A stretch of DNA of 64,000 bases, from contig NZ_LWKZ01000012.1 of NCBI RefSeq assembly GCF_001905005.1, forward strand, positions 62,001 through 126,000, given 5' to 3'. The notes beneath the pieces are model-generated. The model was not told the origin of the DNA. It did no database searches and saw only the letters and a list, made by a program, of their open reading frames with translations. A program made the translations under genes and the position numbers. Below, in pieces: positions 8,606 through 17,462 of the stretch (position 1 is the first letter of the stretch; each line of letters starts with the position of its first letter). This DNA is from Streptomyces sp. CB02923. GTDB taxonomy: Bacteria; Actinomycetota; Actinomycetes; Streptomycetales; Streptomycetaceae.

Positions 8606-9934
8606 TCACACCTGCTCCGTAGGCAGCACAGCCTCCCCCCGCGACAACTGCGCCGCAGACATCGGCAACCCGCCCCGCGCCGCGATGTGCCGCTCGCGCA
8701 CCGCGTCCAGCGGCTCGCGGGCGACCACCTCGCCACCGCGGACCAGCGGCACCGCGAGCTGCCGGTCGGCCAGCTCCGGCGGTACCGGCCCGGTACCGAC
8801 GACCTCGGCCTCGGCGACGCCGTGCTCGTCCAGCCGCCGCGCCGCCCACTTGCGGCCGCCGGGCGACGCCTTGCCGCCCATGGATTTCTTGGCCACCGGC
8901 CGCAGCGGCGCGTCCGGCGCGTCGCTCTCGGCGCGGGCGACCAGCTTGTAGACCATCGAGCAGGTCGGGTGCCCGCTGCCGGTGACCAGCTGCGTGCCCA
9001 CGCCGTACGCGTCGACCGGCGCCGCCGCGAGCGAGGCGATGGCGTACTCGTCCAGGTCGCTGGTCACGACGATCCGCGTGTCGCGGGCGCCCAGTTCGTC
9101 CAGCTGCTGCCGTACCCGGTGGGCGAGCAGCAGCAGGTCGCCGGAGTCGATGCGTACGGCACCGAGGTCCGGTCCGGCCACCTCGACGGCCGTCCGGACG
9201 GCCTCGGTGACGTCGAACGTGTCCACGAGCAGTGTCGTACCGCCGCCGAGCGAGTCGACCTGCGCCCGGAACGCGTCGCGCTCACTGTCGTGCAGCAGGG
9301 TGAAGGAGTGGGCGCTGGTGCCGACGGTGGGGATGTTGTAGCGGAAGCCGGCCGCGAGGTCGGACGTGGAGTTGAAGCCGCCCACGTACGCCGAACGGGC
9401 GGCGGCGACCGCCGCGAGTTCGTGGGTGCGGCGGGCACCCATCTCGATGAGCGGACGGCCGCCGGCCGCGACCGCCATGCGGGACGCGGCGGCGGCCACC
9501 GCGGAGTCGTGGTTGAGGATGGAGAGGATCACCGTCTCCAGGAGGACCGCTTCGGCGAAGCTGCCCTCGACCCGCATGATCGGCGAGCCGGGGAAGTAGA
9601 CCTCGCCCTCCGGGTAGCCCCAGATGTCGCCGCGGAAGCGGTAGTCGGCCAGCCAGTCCAGCGTGGGCCCGTCGAGGATGCGGCGCTCGCGCAGAAAGTC
9701 GAGAATCGTTTCGTCGAAGCGGAAGTTCTCCACCGCGTCCAGGACCCGGCCGGTTCCGGCGACGACGCCGTAGCGGCGTCCTTCGGGCAGGCGCCGGGTG
9801 AAGACCTCGAAGACCGAGCGGCGGTCGGCGGTCCCGGACCGCAGCGCGGCCTGCAGCATGGTGAGTTCGTACTGGTCGGTGAAGAGCGCAGTCGACGGCA
9901 CGGCCACCGGCAGCCCCAGGTCTGCTGTGTTCAT
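8606..9934 (-). CDS. pncB: Nicotinate phosphoribosyltransferase
   Basis: A 442-residue enzyme converting nicotinate, PRPP and ATP to nicotinate mononucleotide. The N-terminus ALFTDQYELTMLQAAL is the family signature; other conserved blocks are GRRYGVVAGTGRVLDAVENF, GFNSTSDLAAG, the catalytic His region GTSAHSFTLL, and RIDSGDLLLLAHRVR. The C-terminus carries the actinobacterial KKSMGGKASPGGRK segment. The ATG at 9934 is favoured by family length; a second ATG seven codons upstream is possible, and the GGGAGG between the two is slightly far from 9934. It is divergent from clpS across about 80 bp. Confidence 0.93.
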   Translation of the reverse strand: MNTADLGLPVAVPSTALFTDQYELTMLQAALRSGTADRRSVFEVFTRRLPEGRRYGVVAGTGRVLDAVENFRFDETILDFLRERRILDGPTLDWLADYRFRGDIWGYPEGEVYFPGSPIMRVEGSFAEAVLLETVILSILNHDSAVAAAASRMAVAAGGRPLIEMGARRTHELAAVAAARSAYVGGFNSTSDLAAGFRYNIPTVGTSAHSFTLLHDSERDAFRAQVDSLGGGTTLLVDTFDVTEAVRTAVEVAGPDLGAVRIDSGDLLLLAHRVRQQLDELGARDTRIVVTSDLDEYAIASLAAAPVDAYGVGTQLVTGSGHPTCSMVYKLVARAESDAPDAPLRPVAKKSMGGKASPGGRKWAARRLDEHGVAEAEVVGTGPVPPELADRQLAVPLVRGGEVVAREPLDAVRERHIAARGGLPMSAAQLSRGEAVLPTEQV

Positions 9935-10015
9935 GGTGAGGATGCTACCTCCCATACTCGTCACTTTGACGATTTCCCCGGGCCGTTTGTGCGATGCCCC
10001 ACCACGGGTGGCAGC

Positions 10016-10375
10016 ATGGACACCGTGAGCGCCGACCCGTCTGCCACCATCGCCCTTCGATCGACGCGCTGCGCGCTCAGCGCCCCCGCGGAGATCGAAC
10101 GACCCGAGTCCAGCGAGGCACCCTTCGAGGTGCCCGAGCCGGACGTGCCCTGGGTCACGCTGGTGCACAACGACCCCGTCAATCTCATGAGCTACGTGGC
10201 GTACGTCTTCGAGGCGTACTTCGGCTACTCGAAGGGCAAGGCCCGCCAGCTCATGCTCGACGTTCACCACAAGGGACGGGCGGTCGTCTCCAGCGGCAGC
10301 CGCGAGGAAATGGAGCGCGACGTGCAAGCGATGCACGGCTACGGCCTGTGGGCGACCCTCACGCAGGACCGCTGA
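10016..10375 (+). CDS. clpS: ATP-dependent Clp protease adaptor ClpS
   Basis: A 119-residue adaptor that delivers N-degron substrates to ClpC/ClpA-ClpP. The conserved core is intact: WVTLVHNDPVNLMSYVAYVF, FGYSKGKARQLMLDVHHKGRAVV and the C-terminal MERDVQAMHGYGLWATL. The first 40 residues are variable, as usual. An in-frame GTG at 10025 is an alternative start; GGGTGG precedes the ATG. The stop overlaps the next start (TGATG), so clpS and the DUF2017 gene are translationally coupled. The 80-bp region shared with pncB should hold both promoters. Confidence 0.93.
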   Translation: MDTVSADPSATIALRSTRCALSAPAEIERPESSEAPFEVPEPDVPWVTLVHNDPVNLMSYVAYVFEAYFGYSKGKARQLMLDVHHKGRAVVSSGSREEMERDVQAMHGYGLWATLTQDR

Positions 10376-11037
10376 TGGCCGGCCACTTCGAGTCCCTGCC
10401 CGGCGGCGGCGCGGCCGCCCCCCTCGACGAGGTCGAGATCTCCATCCTGCGCAGCCTCGCCGTCCAGCTCATGGAGCTGATCGGTCCCGGCGAGGAGCCG
10501 GCCGAGGGTGCGGACCCGCTGGCCGCGCTGTTCACGGACGGACCGAGCGAGCCGCCGTCCGACCCGGCGCTGGCCCGGCTCTTCCCGGACGCGTACGGCG
10601 GCCCCGACGCGGTGCCGGACGACGCCGCGCACGCCGCCTCGGCCGAATTCCGCCGCTACACGGAGAACGACCTGCGCACCCGTAAGCGCGAGGACGCCCT
10701 CGCGGTCGTGCGGGCCCTGGACGCGCTCGGCCCGGTCGGCGGGCCGGACCGTGCGAGCGGCACGGACGGCATCGGCGAGGACGGCACCACGGACGGCACC
10801 ACGGACAGCACCGCCGACGGCGCCGTGCTGCGCCTCAAGCCGGACGAGTCGCGGCAGTGGCTGGGCGCCCTGAACGACCTGCGGCTGGCCATCGGCACCC
10901 GCCTGGAGGTCACCGACGAGGACGAGAGCGGCGAGCTGCTCCGGCTGCCCGACAGCGACCCGCGCAAGCCGATGGTGATGGCGTACCTGTGGCTGGGTGC
11001 CCTCCAGGAGAGCTTGATCGAAACCCTGACGGCCTGA
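10375..11037 (+). CDS. DUF2017 family protein coupled to ClpS
   Basis: A 220-residue actinobacterial protein of the DUF2017 family, almost always found directly behind clpS. Visible family features are the N-terminal LDEVEISILRSLAVQLMELIG, a central FRRYTENDLRTRKREDAL helix, and the C-terminal LNDLRLAIGTRLEV plus MAYLWLGALQESLIETL. A Gly/Asp/Thr-rich linker of about 30 residues separates the halves. The start codon overlaps the clpS stop. The function is not established; fixed pairing with clpS suggests a role with the Clp N-degron pathway. Confidence 0.85.
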   Translation: MAGHFESLPGGGAAAPLDEVEISILRSLAVQLMELIGPGEEPAEGADPLAALFTDGPSEPPSDPALARLFPDAYGGPDAVPDDAAHAASAEFRRYTENDLRTRKREDALAVVRALDALGPVGGPDRASGTDGIGEDGTTDGTTDSTADGAVLRLKPDESRQWLGALNDLRLAIGTRLEVTDEDESGELLRLPDSDPRKPMVMAYLWLGALQESLIETLTA

Positions 11038-11364
11038 ATCCCGGCGCCGTTCGTCCCGGATGTCCCGTTCGTGCCGCCCCGCTCAACGGACGCTCAAATC
11101 CGGATAACGATCGCGTCACCGACCCTGGCTACCCACCAGCCCATTCCAGCACTTATCCTACTTTTCTTGTGCTCGGCCCCAAGGCATCACTGGTAGATGC
11201 CCAAGGGGCCGTGATACATGTTCACGAACCTGCCGTGAGTGACGCCACCCCTGTCGCTCCGGGAGCGCTTTGCCGGCCGACCGTCGGCGTGCAGGAACTC
11301 CATCCGGGGGGATCGGAACCCGATCCGGACAGACCGGGTCGGAATGGAGAAGGGCGCACCACAC
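11038..11364. other. Intergenic region upstream of the amino-acid permease
   Basis: A 327-bp gap with no credible gene. An AT-rich patch near 11150-11170 (ACTTATCCTACTTTTC) is the best promoter candidate for the permease; the 5' leader would then be about 200 nt. No riboswitch or attenuator motif was recognised. Confidence 0.4.
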
Positions 11365-12849
11365 ATGACCTCTGTGCAGGTCGAAAAGGAAACCGGCGAC
11401 GACGCCGCGGGATCTGCTTCCGAAGAGGGTTACCAGCGGGGGCTGGGAAACCGGCAGATCCAGATGATCGCCATTGGTGGCGCCATCGGAACCGGCCTGT
11501 TCCTCGGGGCGGGCAAGGCGATCTCCAAAGCGGGACCCAGCATCATCCTGGCCTACGCCATCGTGGGCCTCGTCATCTTCTTCATCATGCGCGCCCTGGG
11601 CGAGCTGCTCATGTACCGCCCGGTGTCGGGCTCCTTCTCGGAGTACGCCCGCGAATTCCTCGGCCCGTTCATGGGATTCGTCACCGGCTGGACGTACTGG
11701 CTGTTCTGGGTGGTCACCGGCATCACGGAAGTAACTGCAGCTGCCACCTATGTGCAGTACTGGAACAAGGGAATACCCCAATGGGCATCCGCCCTGGTGT
11801 TCACGATCGCCCTGTTCGGTATCAACCTGATCTCCGTGAAGCTCTTCGGTGAGCTGGAGTTCTGGTTCTCGATGGTCAAGGTCACCGCGATCGTCGGCAT
11901 GATCCTCATCGGTCTAGGCGTGATCATTCTCGGATTCTCCGACGCCGGTGACACCGCTTCGTTCAGCCTGCTGTGGTCGGACGGCGGATTCTTCCCGAAG
12001 GGCATCGGCGGCACGCTGATGACCCTGCAGATCGTGATGTTCGCCTTCCTGGCGGTCGAACTCGTCGGCGTCACCGCGGGCGAGGCCACCAACCCGCGGA
12101 AGGTCCTGCCCAAGGCCATCAACACCGTGCCGTGGCGGATCGGCCTCTTCTACATCGGCGCGCTCATCATCATCCTGTCCGTCGTCAGCTGGACGGTCTT
12201 CAAGCCGGGCGTGAGCCCCTTCGTCGCCGCCTTCCAGCAGATCGGCCTGTACGGCGGCGCGGCCATCGTCAACTTCGTGGTGCTGACCGCGGCGCTGTCC
12301 TCGGCCAACTCCGGGATGTACTCCACCGGCCGGATGCTGCGCGACCTCGCGCTCAACGGCCAGGGCCCCAAGCTGTTCACCCGCCTGAGCAAGAACGGGC
12401 TGCCGACCTGGGGCACCGGCGTCTCCGTCGCGATGATGCTGTTCGGCGTCTGGATCAACTACCAGTGGCCGGGCAAGGCCTTCGACCTGGTCGTCTCCTT
12501 CGCGACGATCTCCGGTATGTGGGCCTGGATCATGATCCTGCTCTCCCAGCTCCGCTACCGGGCCAAGGCCGACCGCGGCGAGCTGCCGCAGTCCGAGTTC
12601 AAGGCGCCCGGCGCCCCGTACACCTCGGTCTTCGCGCTGGCCTTCATCGGCATGGTCATCGTGATGATGGGCGTGGACCCGGACGCCCGCGTCTCGCTGT
12701 ACGCGGCACCGGTCTGGGCCCTGGTCCTGGGCGTCAGCTACCTGGTGCTGAAGAACCGCAACCCGGACATGTTCGCCAAGGCCACGGCCCACGCCGTCTC
12801 CCCGGAGGCGGCCGGGCAGGACGGCAAGCAGGACACCAAGAAGGACTGA
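11365..12849 (+). CDS. Amino-acid permease (APC superfamily, AAT type)
   Basis: A 494-residue, 12-helix membrane transporter for proton-coupled uptake of amino acids. The N-terminal signature GLGNRQIQMIAIGGAIGTGLFLGAG and the TM3 block ALGELLMYRPVSGSFSEYAREFLGP are typical of the AAT family that includes AnsP, CycA, GabP and ProY. The substrate cannot be read off; the closest remembered resemblance is to asparagine or alanine/serine permeases. The ATG is preceded by an AGAAGGG-type site; upstream in-frame codons lack family similarity. It is followed by a strong hairpin, so it appears monocistronic. Confidence 0.88.
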   Translation: MTSVQVEKETGDDAAGSASEEGYQRGLGNRQIQMIAIGGAIGTGLFLGAGKAISKAGPSIILAYAIVGLVIFFIMRALGELLMYRPVSGSFSEYAREFLGPFMGFVTGWTYWLFWVVTGITEVTAAATYVQYWNKGIPQWASALVFTIALFGINLISVKLFGELEFWFSMVKVTAIVGMILIGLGVIILGFSDAGDTASFSLLWSDGGFFPKGIGGTLMTLQIVMFAFLAVELVGVTAGEATNPRKVLPKAINTVPWRIGLFYIGALIIILSVVSWTVFKPGVSPFVAAFQQIGLYGGAAIVNFVVLTAALSSANSGMYSTGRMLRDLALNGQGPKLFTRLSKNGLPTWGTGVSVAMMLFGVWINYQWPGKAFDLVVSFATISGMWAWIMILLSQLRYRAKADRGELPQSEFKAPGAPYTSVFALAFIGMVIVMMGVDPDARVSLYAAPVWALVLGVSYLVLKNRNPDMFAKATAHAVSPEAAGQDGKQDTKKD

Positions 12850-12881
12850 GGACGGCCCGCTCCAGGCGGGCTGTCCGGCAT

Positions 12882-12923
12882 GCGGGCCGGTCCGTACCAC
12901 TCCTCGGTACGGGACCGGCCCGC
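12882..12923 (+). terminator. Terminator after the permease
   Basis: A 17-bp stem (12882-12898 with 12906-12923, one bulged G) with a 7-nt loop is followed by TTATTCTT. A smaller 6-bp GC hairpin lies just before it. Confidence 0.8.
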
Positions 12924-12940
12924 TGCTTATTCTTGGGCCC

Positions 12941-13363
12941 ATGCTGACCCTTACCAAGGCCCTGTACGACCAGATCGTGGAACACTCCCGCAAGGACCAC
13001 CCCGACGAGGCCTGCGGCATGGTCGCGGGTCCGGCCGGCAGCGGCCGCCCCGAGCGGTTCATCCCGATGCTCAACGCCGCCCGCTCGCCCACCTTCTACG
13101 AGTTCGACTCCGCGGACCTGCTCAAGCTCTACCGCGAGCTGGACGACCGGGACGAGGAGCCGGTGATCATCTACCACTCGCACACCGCCACCGAGGCGTA
13201 CCCGTCCCGTACGGACATCTCCTACGCGAACGAGCCCGGCGCGCACTACGTCCTGGTCTCCACGGCCGACACCGACGACGCCGGCCCGTTCCAGTTCCGC
13301 TCGTTCCGGATCGTGGACGGCGCGGTCACGGAGGAAGACGTCCAGGTCGTCGACGCGTACTGA
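12941..13363 (+). CDS. mec: JAMM/Mov34 metallopeptidase Mec (CysO-cysteine hydrolase)
   Basis: A 140-residue zinc isopeptidase of the M67 (MPN/JAMM) family. The full JAMM motif is present: Glu23 in DEACG, and His79-Ser80-His81 followed by seven residues, Ser89, two residues and Asp92. In Mycobacterium tuberculosis the ortholog Mec releases cysteine from the CysO-cysteine adduct made by CysM. Here cysO and cysM lie downstream, but a four-gene B12 operon intervenes. The CysO of this window also carries residues after its Gly-Gly, and Mec is the obvious candidate to trim them (inference). ATG start, 17 bp after the permease terminator. Confidence 0.9.
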   Translation: MLTLTKALYDQIVEHSRKDHPDEACGMVAGPAGSGRPERFIPMLNAARSPTFYEFDSADLLKLYRELDDRDEEPVIIYHSHTATEAYPSRTDISYANEPGAHYVLVSTADTDDAGPFQFRSFRIVDGAVTEEDVQVVDAY

Positions 13364-13420
13364 CCACCGCGCGGGCGGGCGCCACCCGCCCACCTGACAC
13401 ACTGTGCCGCATCACCTCGG

Positions 13421-13512
13421 GCGGCAGGGCCCAGGAACCCGGTGCGAATCCGGGACGGTCCCGCCACTGTGACCAGGCCGAACGGCCTGGAAGCCAGGAA
13501 CTGACCTGCCGC
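13421..13512 (+). ncRNA. Cobalamin (AdoCbl) riboswitch
   Basis: The element has the diagnostic core: GGAACCCGGTGCGAATCCGG from 13434, the CCGCCACTGTGA segment after it, and the B12-box-like AAGCCAGGAACTGACCTGCC at 13491-13510. P1 is a perfect 8-bp helix, 13421-13428 with 13505-13512. It ends about 50 nt before the btuF start; downstream, GGATCCCCCGGAGG contains the ribosome binding site, so control by sequestering translation initiation is plausible. Binding of cobalamin would lower expression of the uptake operon. Confidence 0.95.
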
Positions 13513-13560
13513 CCCAGCACACCGACCAGGGGACGCGGATCCCCCGGAGGAGGCACGGCC

Positions 13561-14565
13561 ATGGCCAGATCCAGGTCCCACGGCGCGCTGCGCGCGCTCA
13601 TATCGGCGGCGCTCCTGCTGCCGCTCGCCGCCTGCGGCACCGGCGGCGACGGCGACGGGAAGGCGTCCGGCGGGGCCACGGCCGAGGCAGCCGGCTTCCC
13701 GTACACCGTCGACAACTGCGGCGTACGCACCACCTTCAAGGCACCGCCCGAGCGCGTGGTGACCATGAACCAGCACACCACCGAGATCATGCTCGCCCTC
13801 GGCCTCAAGGACCGGCTGGTCGGCACCGCCTACCTCGACGACAAGGTCCTGCCGCAGTACGAGAAGGACTACAAGAGCGTCAAGGTCCTCGCCAAGGAGT
13901 ACCCCTCCTACGAGACGCTGCTCGGCGCCAACCCCGACTTCGTCTACGGCGGCTACTCCAGCGCCTTCGACAAGGGCGAGGGCCGCGAACGGGCCGCCCT
14001 GGAGAAGTCCGGCATCAAGACCCGCCTGAACGTCGAGTACTGCGCCCGCGGCAAGACCGGCGTCCAGCAGCTCGCCCAGGAGATCCGCGAGGTCGGCGCC
14101 ACCTTCGGCGTACGCGACCGGGCCGAAACCCTCGTCAAGAAGGCCGAGAGCACGATCGCCGCCACCAAGGACAAGCTCAAGGGCACCGCCCCGGCCTCCG
14201 TCTTCGTCTACGACAGCGGCGACAGCTCCGTGCACACCGCGGGCGGCAAGGGCATCGGCAACGAGATCATCTCCCTGGCCGGCGGCCGGAACATCTTCGC
14301 GGACACCGCCAAGACCTTCACCGACGTGTCCTGGGAGCAGATCGTCGCGCGCAAGCCCGAGATCATCGTGATCTACGACTACGGCGGCACCCCCGTCGAG
14401 GCCAAGCGGAAGCAGCTCCTCGACGACCCCGCGCTCCAGGACGTACCGGCCGTGAAGCACCAGCGGTTCGCGGTGCTGCCGCTGTCCAGCGCGGTGCTCG
14501 GCGTACGCGTACCGGACGCCGTCCGGTCACTGGCCGGACAGCTGCACCCGGACGCCTTCAAGTAG
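13561..14565 (+). CDS. btuF: Cobalamin ABC transporter substrate-binding lipoprotein
   Basis: A 334-residue class III periplasmic-type binding protein anchored as a lipoprotein: signal peptide with lipobox LAAC and Cys25. The fold markers are ERVVTMNQHTTEIMLALGLKDRLVG, PSYETLLGANPDFVYGG, and WEQIVARKPEIIVIYDYGG. Such proteins bind iron-siderophores, heme or B12; the cobalamin riboswitch directly upstream assigns corrinoid as the likely ligand. It is the first gene of an operon with permease, ATPase and an FhuF-like gene. Start ATG with GGAGGAGG nearby. Confidence 0.9.
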   Translation: MARSRSHGALRALISAALLLPLAACGTGGDGDGKASGGATAEAAGFPYTVDNCGVRTTFKAPPERVVTMNQHTTEIMLALGLKDRLVGTAYLDDKVLPQYEKDYKSVKVLAKEYPSYETLLGANPDFVYGGYSSAFDKGEGRERAALEKSGIKTRLNVEYCARGKTGVQQLAQEIREVGATFGVRDRAETLVKKAESTIAATKDKLKGTAPASVFVYDSGDSSVHTAGGKGIGNEIISLAGGRNIFADTAKTFTDVSWEQIVARKPEIIVIYDYGGTPVEAKRKQLLDDPALQDVPAVKHQRFAVLPLSSAVLGVRVPDAVRSLAGQLHPDAFK

Positions 14566-14571
14566 CCCCCG

Positions 14572-15618
14572 GTGACCTGCAAGACCGCGGCACCGCCGCG
14601 CCGGCTCCGCTACCCGCTCGTCCTGGCCGTCCTCCTCGCCGCCCTGCTCGCGGCGGGACTGGCCGGCCTCGTCCTCGGCGCCGTCCGCATCCCGCCCGGC
14701 GACGTGCTGCGCATCCTGACCGGGGACGCGCCGCCCGGCCCGTACCCGACCATCGTCCTCGACGTACGGCTGCCGCGCGTGCTGCTCGGCGCCGTCGTCG
14801 GCGCGGGACTCGCCGTCATCGGCACCGTCCTGCAGGCGCTGGTCCGCAACCCGCTCGCCGACCCGTTCCTGCTCGGCGTCTCCTCCGGCGCCTCGACCGG
14901 CGCCGTCATGGTCCTCGTCCTCGGCGTCGGCGGAGGCATGGCCACCACCGTCTCCATGCCGCTGGCCGCCTTCGCGGGCTCACTGGGCGCGCTGATCGCC
15001 GTGTACGCCCTGGCCCGGCGCGGCGGCACCATGACCACCGGACGGCTGGTGCTGGCGGGCGTCGCGGTCCAGTACATCCTCTCCGCGCTCACCAGCCTCG
15101 TCCTGGTCACCTCGGCCCAGGCCGAACACCTGCGGTCCATCATGTTCTGGACGCTCGGCGGCCTCGGCCAGGCCCGCTGGCACACCCTGTGGCTGCCCGC
15201 CCTCGTCCTGCTCGCCGGCCTCGCGCTGCTGCTCACCCTCGCCCGGCCCCTGGACCTGCTGCTGGTGGGCGAGGAGGGCGCCACCGTCCTCGGCCTGGAC
15301 ACCGGCCGCTTCCGCGCCGCCGTCTTCGTCCTCGCGTCGCTGGTCACCGGCGTGCTCGTGGCGGCCAGCGGCTCGATCGGCTTCGTCGGCCTGATGGTGC
15401 CGCACGCCGTCCGCATGGTCGTCGGCGCCTCGCACCGGGCCCTGCTGCCCGTGGTCGCGCTGGCGGGCGCGGTCTTCGTCGTCCTCGCCGACCTGCTGGC
15501 CCGTACCGTCGCCGGCTCCCAGGAGATCCCCGTCGGGGTGGTCACGGCGCTGGCCGGCGGACCGTTCTTCCTGTGGCTGCTGCGCCGCACCACCCGTACG
15601 GAAGGAATCACCGGATGA
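14572..15618 (+). CDS. btuC: Cobalamin ABC transporter permease (FecCD family)
   Basis: A 348-residue, roughly ten-helix permease. Family motifs: DVRLPRVLLGAVVGAGLAVIG with LQALVRNPLADPFLLGVSSGAS, VALTS-type mid-region (ILSALTSLVLVTSAQAEHL), and the coupling segment SGSIGFVGLMVPHAVRMVVG. The start is a GTG six bases after the btuF stop, with a weak ribosome binding site, suggesting translational coupling. The stop overlaps the ATPase start by four bases (ATGA). Confidence 0.9.
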   Translation: MTCKTAAPPRRLRYPLVLAVLLAALLAAGLAGLVLGAVRIPPGDVLRILTGDAPPGPYPTIVLDVRLPRVLLGAVVGAGLAVIGTVLQALVRNPLADPFLLGVSSGASTGAVMVLVLGVGGGMATTVSMPLAAFAGSLGALIAVYALARRGGTMTTGRLVLAGVAVQYILSALTSLVLVTSAQAEHLRSIMFWTLGGLGQARWHTLWLPALVLLAGLALLLTLARPLDLLLVGEEGATVLGLDTGRFRAAVFVLASLVTGVLVAASGSIGFVGLMVPHAVRMVVGASHRALLPVVALAGAVFVVLADLLARTVAGSQEIPVGVVTALAGGPFFLWLLRRTTRTEGITG

Positions 15619-16541
15619 GCGCGCGGACCCCGGCGGGGGAGGCCACCGAAACCGCTGCCGCCCCCGCCCCCGCCGAACTGCGGACCGAGGGACTGTCGTA
15701 CGGCGTCGACGGACGCCACCTCGTCGACGACGCCGACCTGTACGTCGCCCCCGGCGAGACGGTCGGCCTGGTCGGCCCCAATGGCAGCGGCAAGACCACC
15801 CTGCTGCGCTGCGTCTACGGCACCCTCACCCCCACCCACGGCCGGATCACCCTCGACGGCCGGGACCTGGCCGGGCTCCCGGTCAAGGAGCGGGCGCGGC
15901 GCATCGCCACCGTCCCCCAGGACGGCAGCGGCACCTTCGAACTGACCGTGCGCGAGATCGTCGCCATGGGCCGCTCCCCGCACAAGCGCTTCTGGCAGAC
16001 CGACACGGCGGACGACGCCGCCCGCACCGACCGGGCCCTGGAACGGGTGGGCGTCGCGGCCCTGCGCGACCGCTCCTTCGCCGCACTGTCGGGCGGCGAG
16101 CGCCAGCGCGTCCTGGTCGCGCGGGCCCTGGTGCAGCAGCCGTCGCTGCTCGTCCTCGACGAGCCGACCAACCACCTCGACATCCGCTACCAGCTCGACA
16201 TCCTCTCCCTCGCGACCACCCTCGGCACCAGCACCCTGCTGGCCCTGCACGACCTCAACCTCGCCGCGTACTACTGCGACCGCCTGTACGTGCTGCGCGA
16301 GGGCCGCGTCGTCGCCCACGGCACGCCCCGCGAACTCCTCACGCCCGGCCTGCTGGCCGACGTGTACGGGGTCGCCGCCGAGGTCAGCGTGCATCCGGTG
16401 ACCGGGGCGCCGACGGTGGTGTACCTGCCGCCGGGCGCGGCGGCCGGCCGGAGCACGGCGACAGCGGCGACGGCGGAAACAGCGGCGACGGCGGCAACGG
16501 CGGCAACGGCGGCAACGGCGGCAACGGCGGGACGACGGTGA
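15615..16541 (+). CDS. btuD: Cobalamin ABC transporter ATPase
   Basis: A 308-residue ATPase. Walker A GPNGSGKTT, signature LSGGERQRV, Walker B LLVLDEPTNHLD and the switch His in LLALHDLNLAAYYCD are all intact. The N-terminal 20 or so residues and the last 30 are extra to the family: the tail is an Ala/Thr run encoded by 9-bp DNA repeats and is probably disordered. It overlaps the permease by ATGA and the next gene by GTGA, so the whole operon is translationally coupled. Together with btuF and btuC it imports corrinoids. Confidence 0.9.
   Translation: MSARTPAGEATETAAAPAPAELRTEGLSYGVDGRHLVDDADLYVAPGETVGLVGPNGSGKTTLLRCVYGTLTPTHGRITLDGRDLAGLPVKERARRIATVPQDGSGTFELTVREIVAMGRSPHKRFWQTDTADDAARTDRALERVGVAALRDRSFAALSGGERQRVLVARALVQQPSLLVLDEPTNHLDIRYQLDILSLATTLGTSTLLALHDLNLAAYYCDRLYVLREGRVVAHGTPRELLTPGLLADVYGVAAEVSVHPVTGAPTVVYLPPGAAAGRSTATAATAETAATAATAATAATAATAGRR
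16447..16535. repeat. 9-bp microsatellite at the 3' end of btuD
   Basis: Nearly perfect head-to-tail copies of ACGGCGGCA and close variants encode the repetitive Ala-Thr tail of the ATPase. Copy number should vary between strains. Confidence 0.85.
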
Positions 16542-17362
16542 GCGCGTACGAGGAGGACGCCGCCCCCGACGGGCCGCTCGCCGCGCTCGCCGCCCACGGC
16601 CCCCGCTACCGCCTCGGGCTCGGCATCCCGCCGGACAGCGAGGCCGACTGGCTCGCCGCCGACCGGCTCCTCGACCCGTACAGCCCGGAACTGGCCCGCC
16701 TGCTGGACACCGAACACCAGGGCAGCGGCCACCGCACCGCCCACGCCGCCGCCCTCACCCTCATCGCCGTCTACGCGGGCCGGGTCACCGCGGCGGCCGT
16801 CCTGCACTGGGCGCTGACCGGCCGCGTGCTGGACGTACGGCCGGAGAACGTCCTGCTGCGGCCGGACCCCGGGCACGGCATCGCCGGGGTCAGGATGCGG
16901 AGGTTCCGCATCCTGGACGGGCCGGCTCGCAACGCGCGGGTGGACGGCGACGGGGGCGATGGCGAGGGTGGGGGCGATGGCGAGGGCGCCGAAACGCTTC
17001 AGCACGTCGTCCTCACCCGCCACCTGCTGCCCCTGGCCGACGCCCTGCGGGAGCGCACCCGTGCCGGGCTGCGGCAGCTGCGCGGGGGAGTGGCGCACGG
17101 CTGCGCGACCGCCCTCGGTGCCTCCCGTGCCGATCCGGCACTGCTGGCCCGCCGCTGGGCCGCCTTCCTGGACGGTGCGCCCGGCGGCCTCGCGGCGCTG
17201 GGCGAGGTGGCCACCGTCACGCGCCGGGACGGGTCCCCGCGCCTGGTCTACCTCCGCCGGACCTGCTGCCTCTTCTATACGAGCGCCGAGGCCGTACGCT
17301 GCGTCAGCTGCTGCCTGACCAGCAAGGACGACCGGATCGCGGCGTACGGGGCGCGCTCCTGA
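16538..17362 (+). CDS. FhuF-type 2Fe-2S protein in the B12 uptake operon
   Basis: A 274-residue protein ending in the FhuF 2Fe-2S motif: two adjacent Cys in RRTCCLFYT, ten residues later CVSCC (C-C-x10-C-x2-C). FhuF proteins reduce ferric siderophores after import. Here the gene is the fourth member of a cobalamin-riboswitch operon and starts on a GTG that overlaps the btuD stop (GTGA). A corrinoid-reducing role, cob(III) to cob(II), is therefore an attractive inference; a siderophore role recruited into this operon is the alternative. Residues near 130-152 form a Gly/Asp/Glu-rich insert from short DNA repeats. Confidence 0.82.
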   Translation: MSAYEEDAAPDGPLAALAAHGPRYRLGLGIPPDSEADWLAADRLLDPYSPELARLLDTEHQGSGHRTAHAAALTLIAVYAGRVTAAAVLHWALTGRVLDVRPENVLLRPDPGHGIAGVRMRRFRILDGPARNARVDGDGGDGEGGGDGEGAETLQHVVLTRHLLPLADALRERTRAGLRQLRGGVAHGCATALGASRADPALLARRWAAFLDGAPGGLAALGEVATVTRRDGSPRLVYLRRTCCLFYTSAEAVRCVSCCLTSKDDRIAAYGARS

Positions 17363-17462
17363 CCCGTACCGCCGCCGATCGCGTCCCACCTGTTGTGCAC
17401 CAACCGTCCGTATCGCAAGACGAGCTTCCAGTCCCCGGACCGGGAATCGATACGATGACCGC

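Noticed and set aside
8238..8951. Plus-strand 237-codon Pro-rich frame across the pncA-pncB gap
   Set aside because: It is produced by 15-bp repeats plus the antisense of pncB; no ribosome binding site, no domain.
12734..13402. Minus-strand 222-codon frame over the permease end and mec
   Set aside because: It is antisense to the complete JAMM protein and crosses a strong terminator hairpin.
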